The position numbers were made by a program, and so were the translations under genes. A stretch of 64,000 nucleotides of DNA from CAVZYN01 sp963779515 (lineage in GTDB: Bacteria; Pseudomonadota; Alphaproteobacteria; Rhizobiales; Hyphomicrobiaceae), in NCBI GenBank assembly GCA_963779515.1, contig CAVZYN010000001.1:930001-994000 (forward strand), in the 5' to 3' direction. The notes below the pieces were generated by a model. It worked only from the letters and a program-made list of their open reading frames with translations, was not told the DNA's origin and did not search any database. Every line of letters begins with the position of its first letter. The stretch's first letter is position 1. Positions 1 through 9,654 of this stretch are shown here, one piece after another.

Positions 1-1222
1 AGGCGCCATCGCCGATCTTGACCGGCGCGACCAGCGCGGAGTTGGAGCCGATGAAGGCCCCTGCCCCGATCTCGGTTTGGTGCTTGTTGAAGCCGTCGTA
101 GTTGCAGAAGATCGTGCCGGCGCCGATGTTGGCCTTGGCGCCGACGCGGCCGTCGCCGAGATAGGCCAGATGATTGGCCTTGGCGCCGGCGTCCATGGTG
201 ACGTTTTTGACTTCGACGAAATTGCCGACGTGGACATCCGCGCCAAGCTTCGCGCCCGGACGCAGACGCGCGAACGGGCCGATGCGGGCGCCCTTGCCGA
301 CGTGGGCGCCCTCGATGTGGCTGTTGGCCCTGATCTCGGCGCCGTCGTCGATGCTGACGCCGGGGCCGAAGAACACATTGGGTTCGATGACGACGTCGCG
401 GCCGATGGCGGTATCGTAAGCGAACCAGACCGTCTCGGGGGCGATCAGCGTCGCGCCGTTGGTCATGACGGCGTGGCGGCGGCGGCGCTGCCAGATAGCC
501 TCGGCTGCCGCCAACTGCGTGCGGTCGTTGACGCCGAGAACTTCGTCCTCGGGGCAGGTCTCGACGGCGGCGCGCTGGCCATCGCCGCGCAGGATCGCGA
601 CGGCGTCGGTCAGATAGTATTCGCCCTTGGCGTTGGCGTTGGTGATGCGGTTGAGCACGCCAAGGGGGTCGGGGGTGCGGAAGGCCATGACGCCCGAGTT
701 GCAGAGGCGGATCTGGCGTTCGGCGGGGGTCGCGTCGTTGTGTTCGCGGATCGCTTGCAGCGTGCCATCGGGCTCGGCGAGCAGGCGGCCATAGCCCGAC
801 GGATCGGCGGCGTTGAAACCGAGGACGGCGACCGAGGCGCCGTGATCGAGGGCGGCCGTCAGGCGTGCGATCGTGCCCGGTTCGATCAAGGGCGTATCGG
901 CGAACATCACGACGACGTCGCCCGTGTGGGTCGCAAGTGCTGCTTTGGCGGCGAGAACGGCGTCGCCCGTACCAAGCTGGTTCGTCTGTTCAAAGATCTC
1001 GCAGCCGGGCGCCAGGCGCTGGGCCTCGGCGCGCACGTCCGGCATGTCCGGCCCGACCACGACGGCCAGGCGCTGGGCGCCGGCGGATTTGGCCGTCGCC
1101 AGAACGTGGCCGAGCATGGAACGGCCGGCGACTGCGTGCATGACCTTGGGACGCGCGGACTTCATCCGCGTGCCCTTACCGGCAGCAAGCACGACGACCA
1201 TGAGGGAGGGCGAATGAGCCAT
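1..1222 (-). CDS. glmU: Bifunctional GlmU, UDP-GlcNAc pyrophosphorylase / GlcN-1-P acetyltransferase (3' end off window)
   Basis: GlmU makes UDP-N-acetylglucosamine in the cytoplasm for peptidoglycan and lipopolysaccharide: its C-terminal half acetylates glucosamine-1-phosphate and its N-terminal half transfers UMP. The protein opens MAHSPSLMVVVLAAGKGTRM, which holds the nucleotidyltransferase signature LAAGKGTRM. FADTPLI near residue 105 follows as the expected acidic segment. From about residue 260 a left-handed beta-helix of hexapeptides begins, and NYDGFNKHQT matches the acetyl-CoA site region. About 407 codons are present, against about 456 residues in E. coli, so roughly the last 45 residues lie before base 1. 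An internal ATG seven codons downstream (MVVVLAAG) is an alternative start. No frame break is seen. Confidence 0.95.
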   Translation of the reverse strand, partial: MAHSPSLMVVVLAAGKGTRMKSARPKVMHAVAGRSMLGHVLATAKSAGAQRLAVVVGPDMPDVRAEAQRLAPGCEIFEQTNQLGTGDAVLAAKAALATHTGDVVVMFADTPLIEPGTIARLTAALDHGASVAVLGFNAADPSGYGRLLAEPDGTLQAIREHNDATPAERQIRLCNSGVMAFRTPDPLGVLNRITNANAKGEYYLTDAVAILRGDGQRAAVETCPEDEVLGVNDRTQLAAAEAIWQRRRRHAVMTNGATLIAPETVWFAYDTAIGRDVVIEPNVFFGPGVSIDDGAEIRANSHIEGAHVGKGARIGPFARLRPGAKLGADVHVGNFVEVKNVTMDAGAKANHLAYLGDGRVGAKANIGAGTIFCNYDGFNKHQTEIGAGAFIGSNSALVAPVKIGDGA

Positions 1223-1517
1223 AAGCGTCCATTGAGAGGCGCCGGATGACCGGCGGAACCACGAGAGATTAGGCAAAATCCATGCCGTCGGCGGATGGAT
1301 CGCCCAAGACGTAAGCCAGGTTGTAGTAGCAGAAATCGGTCGGCGACGGCCATTGCCGGAAAGTGTGACTTTCACGCCCTCTAATGGGCCTTGCTGGCCA
1401 CAAACGGTTGCTCCGGTGCCAACCGTCTGCGACGATCTAACTCAATTCGGCCGCCAGCTTCGTGTCGCGTATGCGCCGTCCACACCCAGCCGCGCACACT
1501 CAAGGCCCACTCCCACC

Positions 1518-2214
1518 ATGGCGCTTCACGCCGAAACCGTCCCGCTACTCAAGGCGTACCATCGTGGCTGGATCGTGCTGTCGGCCGCGGCCGTGCTGTA
1601 CATCGCGACACTGTTGGTCCGTCCCGATTTGGTTGAATTGCAGGCCGGGACGACCGCCGACGCTCTTGCACGGCGGTCGTTGGCGGCGGTGTCCAATGCG
1701 CTCAGCGGGTTGCAGAGGGACGTCGCGGATGTGCGGCGTTCGGTTGCGCTGCAGGAGCGGCGCGTGGTGTCGCTCGAGCAGGAGCGCCGCCCTGGTGAGC
1801 AAGCCGCCTCGCATATTCCGACAGCGATCGAGGTGCCCACCCCCACCATTCCCATCCGGATCGTCAATCAGCAACCGCCCGCCAAGGCCCCGGAGAAGGC
1901 GCCCGACATCGTGACGGGGAGCGTCACCACGCCGGCCGCTGGACCCATCGCCGGACCCATCGCCGGACCCATGGGCGTGCAGCTGGCGGTCGGCCCATCG
2001 GTCGAGGCGCTGCGGCTCAGCTGGGCGCTGCTGCAGGACCGGCACAAGGCTGCGCTCAAGGGCCTCGAGCCGCGCATCGGCGGCAGCGAGGCCGAACTCG
2101 TTCCACCTGATCGCCGGACCTCTCAGCCAGAACGATGCCCAGCGCGTGTGCACGAGCCTGAAGAGCCGTGGCGTGTCATGCCGGCCATCGGCCTTCGCGG
2201 GTGCGGCGCTTTAA
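1518..2214 (+). pseudogene. SPOR-domain-type membrane-anchored protein, frame broken near 2093
   Basis: The N-terminus (MALHAETVPLLKAYHRGW then an apolar stretch WIVLSAAAVLYIATLLV) looks like a single membrane anchor. A coiled-coil-like stretch (residues about 55-95) and a Pro/Ala-rich linker with three repeats of GPIAGPM-like sequence follow. In the frame of the start the C-terminus turns into nonsense after RIGGSEA. Skipping one base near 2093 gives FHLIAGPLSQNDAQRVCTSL and so on, ending FAGAAL with a stop at 2212-2214. That is the typical closing strand of a SPOR peptidoglycan-binding domain. The stop overlaps the stop of the convergent DUF2892 gene. I infer one spurious or real inserted base. 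The ATG at 1518 has no strong ribosome-binding site, so the start is uncertain. Confidence 0.6.
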
Positions 2215-2417
2215 ACCGGCTTCTTCCCGCACGTACTGACACCGAGCACGCTGTACGCCGGACAATAGCCGAACAGTCCGGTCACCAGCGGGATGGCGCC
2301 AATCCAGCCCCAGACCGTTGCCGGCCAACCGGGAATATAGCCGAGCGCCAATGCGATGAGCGCGAGCCCGACAACGATGCGGGCCGCGCGGTCGATTACG
2401 CCAACGTTCGTATTCAT
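2211..2417 (-). CDS. DUF2892 / YgaP-like small inner membrane protein
   Basis: This is a 68-residue protein starting MNTNVGVIDRAARIVVG, followed by two apolar helices (VVGLALIALALGYIPGW and VWGWIGAIPLVTGLFGYCPAYSVLG). The motif GLFGYCPAY with the later Cys is the hallmark of the DUF2892 family, also found as the membrane part of YgaP rhodanese proteins. The function of the stand-alone form is not established. The gene is convergent with the SPOR-type protein and their stops overlap. It stands about 150 bases beyond the metallopeptidase end. Confidence 0.85.
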   Translation of the reverse strand: MNTNVGVIDRAARIVVGLALIALALGYIPGWPATVWGWIGAIPLVTGLFGYCPAYSVLGVSTCGKKPV

Positions 2418-2506
2418 GACGGCACCTCGAATAACTTAGATCGCGGACGATGCGATCACACCAATCATAGCAGCTTCATGCGCCGTCGCCTTGCGGTGGA
2501 TCAACG

Positions 2507-2543
2507 AAAATGGCCAGCCATTCCCGCGAGAATGGCTGGCCAT
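2507..2543 (-). terminator. Rho-independent terminator of the metallopeptidase gene
   Basis: A perfect 14-base inverted repeat (arms 2510-2523 and 2530-2543) with a 6-base loop lies 24 bases beyond the metallopeptidase stop. On the minus strand it is followed by a short T run (bases 2507-2510). Confidence 0.6.
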
Positions 2544-2566
2544 GCCGTTGGTGCGTTGCCGCAAAA

Positions 2567-3539
2567 TCAGAGATCTTGCGCGTTGAACGTATCGCAGGTC
2601 TGCATCTGACCGGTTTCGAGACCGCGGCGGAACCAGCGCACGCGCTGCTGCGACGAGCCGTGCGTGAAGGCTTCCGGCACCACCTGGCCCTGGGTCTGAC
2701 GCTGGATCATGTCGTCGCCGATGGCGGCTGCCGCGTTGAGGCCTTCTTCGATATCGCCCTGCTTCGAGACGGCCCTTGATCTGGTGCGTCGTGTTGGCCC
2801 ACACGCCTGCGAGGCAATCCGCCTGCAGCTCCATGCGCACCTGCAGCTGGTTGGCCTGCACGGTCGACATGCGGCCCTTCATCTGCTGCACTTTGTCGGC
2901 GATGCCGAGGAGCGTCTGCACGTGATGCCCGACTTCGTGCGCGATGACGTAGGCCTGCGCGAAGTCGCCGGGCGCCTTGAAGCGGCGTTTCAGTTCCTCG
3001 TAGAACGCGAGGTCGACGTAGACCTTGCGATCGGCCGGGCAATAAAACGGCCCCATGGCGGCTTGACCGGTGCCGCAGGCGGTCTGCGTGCGGCCGGTAA
3101 ACATTACGAGCTTGGGCTCTTCGTAGCGCTTGCCGAACGAGGCGAACACCTTGTTCCAGACGTCCTCGGTGTCTTTCAGAACGCGCGAGACGAAGCGGCC
3201 CATCTCGTCGGCGCTGGGCCGCGCCTGGCCTTGGCCGCCGGGCATGCCCGGAATTTCAAACGGGCTGCTGGCCTGGCGGCCAGGACCCGGCTCCATGCGC
3301 GGCATCTGCGGCAGGTTCGGCATGCCGCCGGCGCCACCGCGCAGGAGATCGAGCGGATTGAACCCGAACAGCAGCATCAACGCGCCGACGATCAGCATCG
3401 TCGTCAGGCTGAAACCGCCACGGCCGCCGCCCGCACCTGGAATCGGAAACGGAAATCCACCACCGCCCCCCATGCCACCGCGCTCCTGCCGGCGATCCTC
3501 AACGTTGGAGCTTTCATTGTCTTTGTCGCCGTAGCGCAT
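2567..3539 (-). pseudogene. Neutral zinc metallopeptidase, YpfJ/KPN_02809 family, frame broken near 2773
   Basis: The protein begins MRYGDKDNESSNVEDRR and has a Gly/Pro-rich stretch, one transmembrane helix (FSLTTMLIVGALMLLFGF) and then the periplasmic peptidase domain. The zinc motif HEVGHH sits in AYVIAHEVGHHVQTLLG. The upstream block CGTGQAAMGPFYCPADRKVY is the family signature for YpfJ-like neutral zinc metallopeptidases. After NTTHQIKG the frame fails. Removing one C near 2773 restores QGDIEEGLNAAAAIGDDMIQ and the family-typical end, with FTHGSSQQRVRWF and CDTFNAQDL and a stop at 2567-2569. The restored length is about 323 residues. Substrate is unknown for this family. Confidence 0.85.
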
Positions 3540-3689
3540 GCGTCACCCTTCAAATCGTCCTTCAAACGTCGCGTGCTTCGCCGCGAGCCGTGCCGCCGCG
3601 AAGTCATTGCCCGTATATCTGCATATCTCGCCCAGCTTTCACAAGGGGCGCACCGTGACACGACGGAGCATGGTTCACGGGCCGCTGGG

Positions 3690-5075
3690 TCAGGCCGGTT
3701 TGCGGCCCGTGAGCGCGAGCACCCGGTTGTCGGGCTTGAGCTTCGGCGGCGGCCGAACCAGCGCGCGCACGGCTTTCGACGCGGCGACCGTGCCGTCGTT
3801 CTCGTAGGCTTCGTGGTTGCGCTCGATTTCCTTGAGGTCGTAGCGGTAATTCACCATCAGACCATGCGCCTCGCGCAGCCCCTTCTCGGAGATGTCGCCG
3901 AGCCAGTTGATGCGCTCGAGCCGGGCGCCATTGCCGAGATGGAAGCGCGCGACGGGATCGACGGCCAAGCCGTCCGAGGCGCGCTCCGACACGAGATAGT
4001 GCGCGGCGAGCGCCTGCAACGCCGGCTTGACGGCGTCACTGGCAGCGGGAGTCTCGGCCCAACCGAGATCCTTGAGACGGGCGAGCGCCGCGCGATCGGC
4101 ATCGGTGACCATGCCCGACGTATCCGACACGACGAAACGATCGAGCCAGCGGGCGAACAGCGGCACCGGCGACAGCGTCACGAAGGTCGCGAGGGTCGCG
4201 CGCTCCTTCACGAGTTCCTCGACCACCTGCTTGATCAGGAAGTTGCCGAAGGAAATGCCGCGCAGGCCTTCCTGGCAGTTGGAGATCGAATAGAACACCG
4301 CCGTCGTCGGCTGCACCGCCGCCGCGTGCGCCTTGCGCTGCTCGTGCAGCACATCGTTGATGGCGTCGGGCGTCTCGTCCATCAACGCGACTTCGACGAA
4401 GATCAGCGGCTCGTCGACCAGCGAGGGATGGAAGAATGCAAAGCATCGCCGGTCGACCGGATCGAGGCGGCGGCGCAGATCGTCCCAGCCCTGGATTTCA
4501 TGCACCGCTTCATAGGCGATGATCTTGTCGAGGATCGCCGCCGGCGTCTGCCAATCGATGCGGCGCAGCACCAGAAATCCGCGGTTGAACCAGGATGACA
4601 GCAGGTGCCGCAGATCCTCGTCGAGCGGCGTCAGCCACTGATCCGTCGGCAGCATGCGCAACAGATCGCGGCGCATGGCGACGATCTCGGCCGTGGCGCC
4701 GGGCGCCAGATTGAGGCGGCGGAAGAACTCCTGGCGCGGGCTTTCGACGGCGCGCTGCAGCCGCGACAGTTTCCCATCTGTCGGATCGGCCATGTAGGCG
4801 GCGGCGGCGGCGGCGACGTCCTCGGCGTCGGGTTTCATGCTGTCGGCGAGAAAACGGAAGAAGGCGCGGCGATCATCGTGGCCGAGCAGGTGATAGCGGT
4901 TCAAGAGTTCGCGCGCGATGGCAACGCCCGACGCCTCGCCCCGGCTCGACGTCAAGGCGCGGGCGAGTTCCTGGATGTCCTCGGGCCGGCCGGACCATTG
5001 CAGCGCGCGCGGCAGATAGTGACGCCCCTGCTCGGCGACCGTTGCCAGCAGTTCTTGCAAGAATGAGACGTTCAC
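3690..5075 (-). CDS. Malonyl-CoA decarboxylase
   Basis: Malonyl-CoA decarboxylase (MatA/MLYCD family) converts malonyl-CoA to acetyl-CoA and CO2, in malonate catabolism or to drain malonyl-CoA. The 461-residue protein has the helical N-terminal domain and then the acetyltransferase-like catalytic domain, with FYSISNCQEGLRGISFGNFL and, near the C-terminus, WLGDISEKGLREAHGLMVNY, both conserved family blocks. I chose the GTG at 5075 (VNVSFLQELL) because an AGGAG lies six bases upstream. A longer reading to 5177 would add about 34 Arg-rich residues unlike the family. No malonyl-CoA synthetase or malonate transporter is adjacent. It is divergent from the lactonase-like gene. Confidence 0.93.
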   Translation of the reverse strand: MNVSFLQELLATVAEQGRHYLPRALQWSGRPEDIQELARALTSSRGEASGVAIARELLNRYHLLGHDDRRAFFRFLADSMKPDAEDVAAAAAAYMADPTDGKLSRLQRAVESPRQEFFRRLNLAPGATAEIVAMRRDLLRMLPTDQWLTPLDEDLRHLLSSWFNRGFLVLRRIDWQTPAAILDKIIAYEAVHEIQGWDDLRRRLDPVDRRCFAFFHPSLVDEPLIFVEVALMDETPDAINDVLHEQRKAHAAAVQPTTAVFYSISNCQEGLRGISFGNFLIKQVVEELVKERATLATFVTLSPVPLFARWLDRFVVSDTSGMVTDADRAALARLKDLGWAETPAASDAVKPALQALAAHYLVSERASDGLAVDPVARFHLGNGARLERINWLGDISEKGLREAHGLMVNYRYDLKEIERNHEAYENDGTVAASKAVRALVRPPPKLKPDNRVLALTGRKPA

Positions 5076-5161
5076 ACGGCACTCCTGAATTGCGTCGGTG
5101 GACCTCGACAGGGCTCGGCGATCGCGGCAGTCTCGTGACGCAACCCGCGACAGGACCGCCG

Positions 5162-5959
5162 ATGACAAGCGAAACATACGAGATTCTAGCCGTAAAATAT
5201 GCCGAGAGGATGAACCGTCTCCGCGCCGAGAGTTTTATCATGGCCGACGACCATGACGCACCGCATCCGATCGACTATTTCGTCTGGGTCATCCGTAATG
5301 CCAACCGCACCATCGTGGTGGATACGGGGTTCGACGAGATCGAGGGCGAGAAACGCGGCCGTACCGTGCTGCGGCGCCCGGCCGAGGCGTTGGCGCTGGT
5401 CGGCGTCGATGCCGCCAAGGTCGATCAGGTGATCGTGACGCACCTGCACTATGACCACGCCGGCACGCTCGGCGCGTTTCCGGCGGCAAAATTTCATTTG
5501 CAGGCCGCCGAGATGGCGTACGCGACGGGGCCGTGCATGTGTCACGAGCATTTCAAGATCCCGTTCACGGCCGCGCACGTCTGCGAGATGGTGCAGAACG
5601 TCTACTCGGGGCGCGTGATCTTCCAGGACGGCGATGCGGAGGTGGCGCCGGGCCTCACCGTGCACAAGATCGGCGGCCACAGCCGCGGCCTCCAATCGGT
5701 GCGGGTGATGACGGCGAGCGGGCCGGTCGTGCTCGCCTCGGACGCGACGCACTACTACGAGAATTTCGAACTTGGCAAACCGTTCCCGATCGTCGCCGAC
5801 ATGGAGGATGTGCTCAACGGCTATGCGACGCTGAAGCGGCTGGCTGGCACGCCGAAGCGTGTCGTCCCGGGGCATGATCCGCTGGTGATGAAGTATTATC
5901 CCGCGCTCAATGCCGCGACCGAAGGCAAGGTCGTGCGGTTGGATGTCGAGCGGAGGTGA
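5162..5959 (+). CDS. MBL-fold hydrolase, N-acyl homoserine lactonase-like
   Basis: This 265-residue metallo-beta-lactamase-fold protein carries THLHYDHAG (the HxHxDH dinuclear zinc motif, near residue 98), IGGHSRGLQ (third metal-ligand His), ASDATHYYENF (bridging Asp) and VPGHDPLVM (last His). The arrangement and length match the AttM/AiiA-like lactonase subgroup, which opens acyl-homoserine lactones or other small lactones. The natural substrate cannot be read from sequence. It has no signal peptide, so it should be cytoplasmic. The ATG at 5162 (MTSETYEILAVKYAERMNRL) gives the usual family N-terminus. It is divergent from malonyl-CoA decarboxylase. Confidence 0.85.
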   Translation: MTSETYEILAVKYAERMNRLRAESFIMADDHDAPHPIDYFVWVIRNANRTIVVDTGFDEIEGEKRGRTVLRRPAEALALVGVDAAKVDQVIVTHLHYDHAGTLGAFPAAKFHLQAAEMAYATGPCMCHEHFKIPFTAAHVCEMVQNVYSGRVIFQDGDAEVAPGLTVHKIGGHSRGLQSVRVMTASGPVVLASDATHYYENFELGKPFPIVADMEDVLNGYATLKRLAGTPKRVVPGHDPLVMKYYPALNAATEGKVVRLDVERR

Positions 5960-6549
5960 GTGGGGAACACTGCCCCCGTATTCTTCGTTTTCTTCGTCAT
6001 CCCGGACGGCGCCCTTCGCGCCGATCCGGGACCCAGCGAAAAAAGCGCTGAAGGCCCGATATCGATCGCGCCATTCGCGCTGCCAAGTGGGGTCTGCCCC
6101 TGCGGGCCCTACCCCTTGCGCGTCAGAATTTTGCGGCTTCGCCACTCTTTGCGCTGGGTCCCGGCTCTCCTCACCGCTTGGCGCGGTTCGTCGGCCAGGA
6201 TGACGGAGAACACGTGTTGTTTGTCCCTTTCCATTGAGAGAGGGATGAACTCGATGGGTATTGTTTCATCCTTCTCCCGTGGGGAGAAGGTGGCCGAAGG
6301 CCGGATGAGGGGTTCTTTAATCACGACGACGGTGTCATGAAGGAAATCACGTGCGTGAACCGCTTCTGCTGCTCATCGCGCGATCATTTATTTGAGCCTC
6401 GTGGAGGCGGCGAGGATCTTATTAGGTCGGCATCCATCAAGCCTCAGCACTCATCGTTTGCAACTAGATAGCAACACTAGCCTCGTGGGCGACGCGCCTC
6501 TAGATTGCTCCGCAATTGACTATGGGTCGTCCCAACGCAAAGGCTCTCG
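5960..6549. other. Intergenic stretch with dispersed palindromes, no gene seen
   Basis: About 590 bases without a supportable gene. It contains fragments of two repeat types found elsewhere in the window. At 5998-6035 and about 6160-6205 there are arms of the 'tcatcccgg... gggacccagcg' palindrome type. At 6267-6312 there is one unit of the 'cttctccc-gggagaagg' element. GC content falls towards 6400-6550, where the lower-GC ATPase gene begins. Confidence 0.6.
6267..6312 (+). repeat. Palindromic repeat, family A, single unit
   Basis: A short palindrome (tccttctcccgtggggagaa) is followed by a second small inverted repeat (ggccgaaggcc) and ggatgagggg. The same module recurs, mostly in the same order, near 11984, 18851, 34370-34490, 36763-36886 and 37261-37384. 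Confidence 0.8.
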
Positions 6550-6993
6550 ATGCGCAATCTCACTCCAAATATTGCCAACCGTGTTCGAAAGTTACCGAAA
6601 CCTTCAAATCATACTCAAGGGCTTCAGCCGCTTTTCGAAGCTGTGAGCAATGCCTTTTTTGCGATCGAAGACCGTTTTGGCGAAGACAAACTCAGCGCCG
6701 GACAAGTGAACGTTGATGTGACGGAACTCGGCGACCCAGAGACAATTCGGATCTCAGTGTCGGACAACGGCATTGGTTTGGACGATGATCGCTTCGAGGC
6801 ATTCTGTACAATCGACACCGATTTCAAGAGACCAAAGGGGGGCAAAGGTGTTGGGCGCTTGTTCTGGCTTGACGCCTTCAGGAACATCACGGTCGCAAGT
6901 GCTTACAAAGCTCAAGGCAAGATCCAAGAACGAGCATTTAGGTTCCACTTGCGAAATGAAAAGCAGATAGAGCCAATCAAGAACACGAAACCA

Positions 6994-7002
6994 TTTCTGC
7001 CG
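6994..7002 (+). repeat. Target-site duplication, left copy, first IS
   Basis: TTTCTGCCG here is repeated at 8055-8063 on the other side of the element. Eight or nine bases are duplicated, because one T is ambiguous. Removing the element plus one copy rejoins the ATPase reading frame as KPFLP-SPGTG. Confidence 0.85.
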
Positions 7003-8054
7003 CATACCTATCCCTTTAGTTCAGGTTGGCCGTTTGAATTGAGTTGAAGCGGCGATGCGGCCGGGTTTGGTCGACGAGGTTGCGCATGGTGATCGGCGGC
7101 TTGGCAACGACACTTTCGATGACACGAGCGGCGATGCGCGCGACGCCGTTGGTGCGGCGCCGGTTGTGGCGGAACGCGAACTCGTCGAGATAGGCCTGCA
7201 GATGCTTCGGCTTCACAGCGCCCGCGTGCGTGCCGATCAGCCAGCGCTTCAACAGCGAGATCGTCCAGTGGCACATCTGCACGGCGTCGGCCTCGCGCTT
7301 CTCGGCCTTGGTCTGGATCACCGCGTCGTGTGACCGCTCGCCGAGGCTCTTGTCGTTGTAGCCAGCGTGGCCGTCGGTCACGACGCCAGCGTCGGCGGCC
7401 AATTCGCCGTCAGCGAAGCGCTTGCACGTGTCAGCGTCATTGGTCTCGGCGTGAGCGAGGCGCACGCGCCCCAATCCTGTCTTGGCGTCTTTTTCCGCCG
7501 CCACCAGAACGAGTTGCTTGTGTGGGCCGCCTTTGCCGCCCACCAGCGCCTCGTCCATCTCGACGAAAGGGCCGAGCGGCTCGCTTTCGGATCTGACCAT
7601 CGCCGAGCGCAGCTTGTGCAGCCACGTCCAGGCCGTCTCGTAAGAACCAAAGCCCATGATGCGCTGAAAATCCTTGCCCGAAACGCCGGTGCGCCGCACC
7701 GAGATCTCGAAGATGGCGCGGAACCACACCTTCAACGGTTTGCGCGTCTTCTCCAGCACGGTGCCGGACGTCAGGCTCGTCTGATGGTGGCATTCGGCGC
7801 ACTCGAACGTGGTGCCTTTGCGGATCGTCCACACACGCGTGCTCTCGCAACGGGCACATGCAGGTTTGCCGCCCCAGCGGGCCTGGATCCAGTAGGAGCG
7901 GCAGTCCGCTTCGGACGAAAAGCGCGCATCAAACTCGGTCGCGGTCTTCGGGAAGTCACGCCACAGATCGTCCGGCAGTGTGTCGGTCATGATCCAACTC
8001 CTTGGTTGAACTCACGTAGCGCGCAATTACGCCTGAACTAAGGGGATAGGTATG
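7003..8054 (-). mobile_element. IS1595-family insertion sequence (ISXO2-like), about 1052 bp
   Basis: The element ends are inverted repeats matching over CATACCTATCCC(T/C)TTAGTTCAGG with one mismatch, at 7003-7025 and 8032-8054. It is flanked by a TTTCTGCCG direct repeat, and it encodes one DDE transposase on the minus strand. It sits after codon 151 of the ATPase gene. The clean duplication indicates simple transposition without later rearrangement. Confidence 0.88.
7016..7990 (-). CDS. IS1595-family transposase (ISXO2-like)
   Basis: The transposase has 324 residues and fills almost the whole element. The N-terminal zinc ribbon is visible as CARCESTRVW and CAECHHQTS (two CxxC pairs, residues about 41-68). 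The catalytic core follows with VEMDEALVGG (first Asp), VVTDGHAGYN (second Asp) and the C-terminal acidic/Asn region HLQAYLDEFAFRHNRRR typical of IS1595-family DDE enzymes. The frame is intact, so the element may still be active. Confidence 0.93.
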   Translation of the reverse strand: MTDTLPDDLWRDFPKTATEFDARFSSEADCRSYWIQARWGGKPACARCESTRVWTIRKGTTFECAECHHQTSLTSGTVLEKTRKPLKVWFRAIFEISVRRTGVSGKDFQRIMGFGSYETAWTWLHKLRSAMVRSESEPLGPFVEMDEALVGGKGGPHKQLVLVAAEKDAKTGLGRVRLAHAETNDADTCKRFADGELAADAGVVTDGHAGYNDKSLGERSHDAVIQTKAEKREADAVQMCHWTISLLKRWLIGTHAGAVKPKHLQAYLDEFAFRHNRRRTNGVARIAARVIESVVAKPPITMRNLVDQTRPHRRFNSIQTANLN

Positions 8055-8610
8055 TTTCTGCCGTCCCCGGGTACCGGAACGTCAATCATTTTTGAAGGGT
8101 TGCGGACGAACGACTACGCGCATCGCTTTCCCAGGCGGGCCGACACTTTCCTGCGCTATTTTAGCGCACATTTTATCGCAGATTTTCTCGTCGGCAATGG
8201 ACCTCGGGTGACTGTCAGCATCAATGGCGAAAAAGTTCATTACCCCAAGAAAGTATCAGACCTTGTCGTTGGTCCTGCATTGGATACAGGAGCGTTTGAG
8301 CATGACGAGTTTGGCACCCTGAGGGTTATCGGGTTCACCTGCCAGCCCGAGGCAAGCACAGGTCTCGACGGTAGCCACCAACTACACCTTTTGGCCAACG
8401 ATCGCACCGTCGAGACGCGGGCCGTTGACAACCTACTCGCGCTAAAGGGCATAAGTCGCGACGGCCAACCTGACCTTGTGTTTCATGGATGCGTTTCGGG
8501 ACCCTTCCTTGACGACCGCGTGAATGAGGGGCGCACGGGGTTTACTTTGCCCGAGGCGGAACTCAAGAGCATCGCCAAACTCTGCGTTGACATTGTGAAG
8601 CAAAAACTAT

Positions 8611-9654
8611 GGCTCTGTTCAGCATTGACGTAGCGGCTCATGCGACGGCCGCGAGTATGTAGTGCGCCGCACTGGCGTCGTCGCCATCGCGGTCGATCAT
8701 GCGGCGCCAGCCGAGATAGCTCGGCAGATACCGCGTTGCCACGCCGCGAAAGCGAACCATCCAGGTCTTGAGATTGCTGGTGTAGGCGTTGACGTTCTGC
8801 ACGTGATAGCCCTGCCAGACGTGCTCGCCCTTCGAGGCAACGATCCAGACATGCAGAATGCCGTGGCCGGCCGCGAATGCGCCGTAGGATTTTTCGCCGT
8901 CACTGATCAACAGCGTGTCCTTGGCAACCACGGGCGCAAGGTGGGCCGTGACGTTTGCGGTGTCGACTTTCGGGAGCACCGCGTCGGTCGTGGCGCCGGT
9001 GCGATCGCGGGCGATGAGAACCGGGGTGTGCTCGTCCGAGAGGCCGGATTTCGTGGCCTTGCCGCCGCGTTTTCGGGCGCGCCGTCCCGTCACTCTGCGG
9101 CCGCCCTTCTCGGATTTCAGAAAATAGGTCTCATCGGCCTCGACGATGCCCGACATGGTCGACGCCTTCGCATCCTGCGGCATCTTCAAGAAACGGTGGC
9201 GCCAGCGGAACGAGGTGTCGAGCGCAATTCTGCAGCGCTTGGCGGCCTTCCTGAGGCTGACGCCGTCGGCGAGCGCCTGCGCGTACTTGAGCCAAGCATC
9301 GCGCCGGTGCAGATGCGCCAGCGGCGTGCCGGTCAACGCGTTGAAGGTCTTGCCGCACGCCTTGCACTTGTAGCGCACGAGCGGGTTCACCTTGCTGGCT
9401 TTTGCCCACGTCGTGACCGTGTCCGATTGGCAGTGGCCGCATCGCGGCGCCGCCGCAAACCGCGTCTCGATCAGCCGGATCGCCTCGTTCGCCGGCGCCT
9501 TGCACTTGACGGCTTCGATCAACGCCTCGCGTTGTTCCGGCGTCAATCCGCCGAGCTGCTCGACAAGTGCTTGGAAATCCTTGGCTTGCATCGCGCGCTC
9601 CCCGTATCAATTCGACAAGGAAATCGTCGCACTACTTTATGTCAGAACAGAGCC
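8611..9654 (-). mobile_element. Second IS1595-family element, copy 1 (1044 bp)
   Basis: The ends are GGCTCTGTTC at 8611 and its complement at 9654. An 8-base target duplication AAAACTAT flanks it (8603-8610 and 9655-9662). An identical-length copy in the opposite orientation lies at 10630-11673. Excising the element and one duplication joins the ATPase frame as VKQKL-LPDQI. The transposase is on the minus strand, opposite to the host gene. Confidence 0.92.
8638..9591 (-). CDS. IS1595-family transposase, copy 1
   Basis: This 317-residue transposase starts MQAKDFQALVEQLGG. It has a zinc ribbon with CGHCQS and CKACGKTF (residues about 48-75). A helix-turn-helix-like region follows (DGVSLRKAAKRCRIALDTSF), then the DDE core with GIVEADETYFLKS (first Asp) and LLISDGEKSY (second Asp). 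A basic linker RRVTGRRARKRGGK lies between the core motifs, as in other IS1595-group enzymes. It is identical in amino acid sequence to the copy at 10693-11646 and intact, so both may be recent insertions. Confidence 0.93.
   Translation of the reverse strand: MQAKDFQALVEQLGGLTPEQREALIEAVKCKAPANEAIRLIETRFAAAPRCGHCQSDTVTTWAKASKVNPLVRYKCKACGKTFNALTGTPLAHLHRRDAWLKYAQALADGVSLRKAAKRCRIALDTSFRWRHRFLKMPQDAKASTMSGIVEADETYFLKSEKGGRRVTGRRARKRGGKATKSGLSDEHTPVLIARDRTGATTDAVLPKVDTANVTAHLAPVVAKDTLLISDGEKSYGAFAAGHGILHVWIVASKGEHVWQGYHVQNVNAYTSNLKTWMVRFRGVATRYLPSYLGWRRMIDRDGDDASAAHYILAAVA

Noticed and set aside
77..1249. Long open frame on the plus strand over glmU
   Set aside because: It is the antisense shadow of glmU. 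The minus strand reads a complete GlmU motif set, and the plus frame has no domain.
2709..4598. 629-codon open frame on the plus strand over the metallopeptidase and malonyl-CoA decarboxylase genes
   Set aside because: It is His/Arg/Ala-rich antisense sequence. Both minus-strand genes have clear family motifs.
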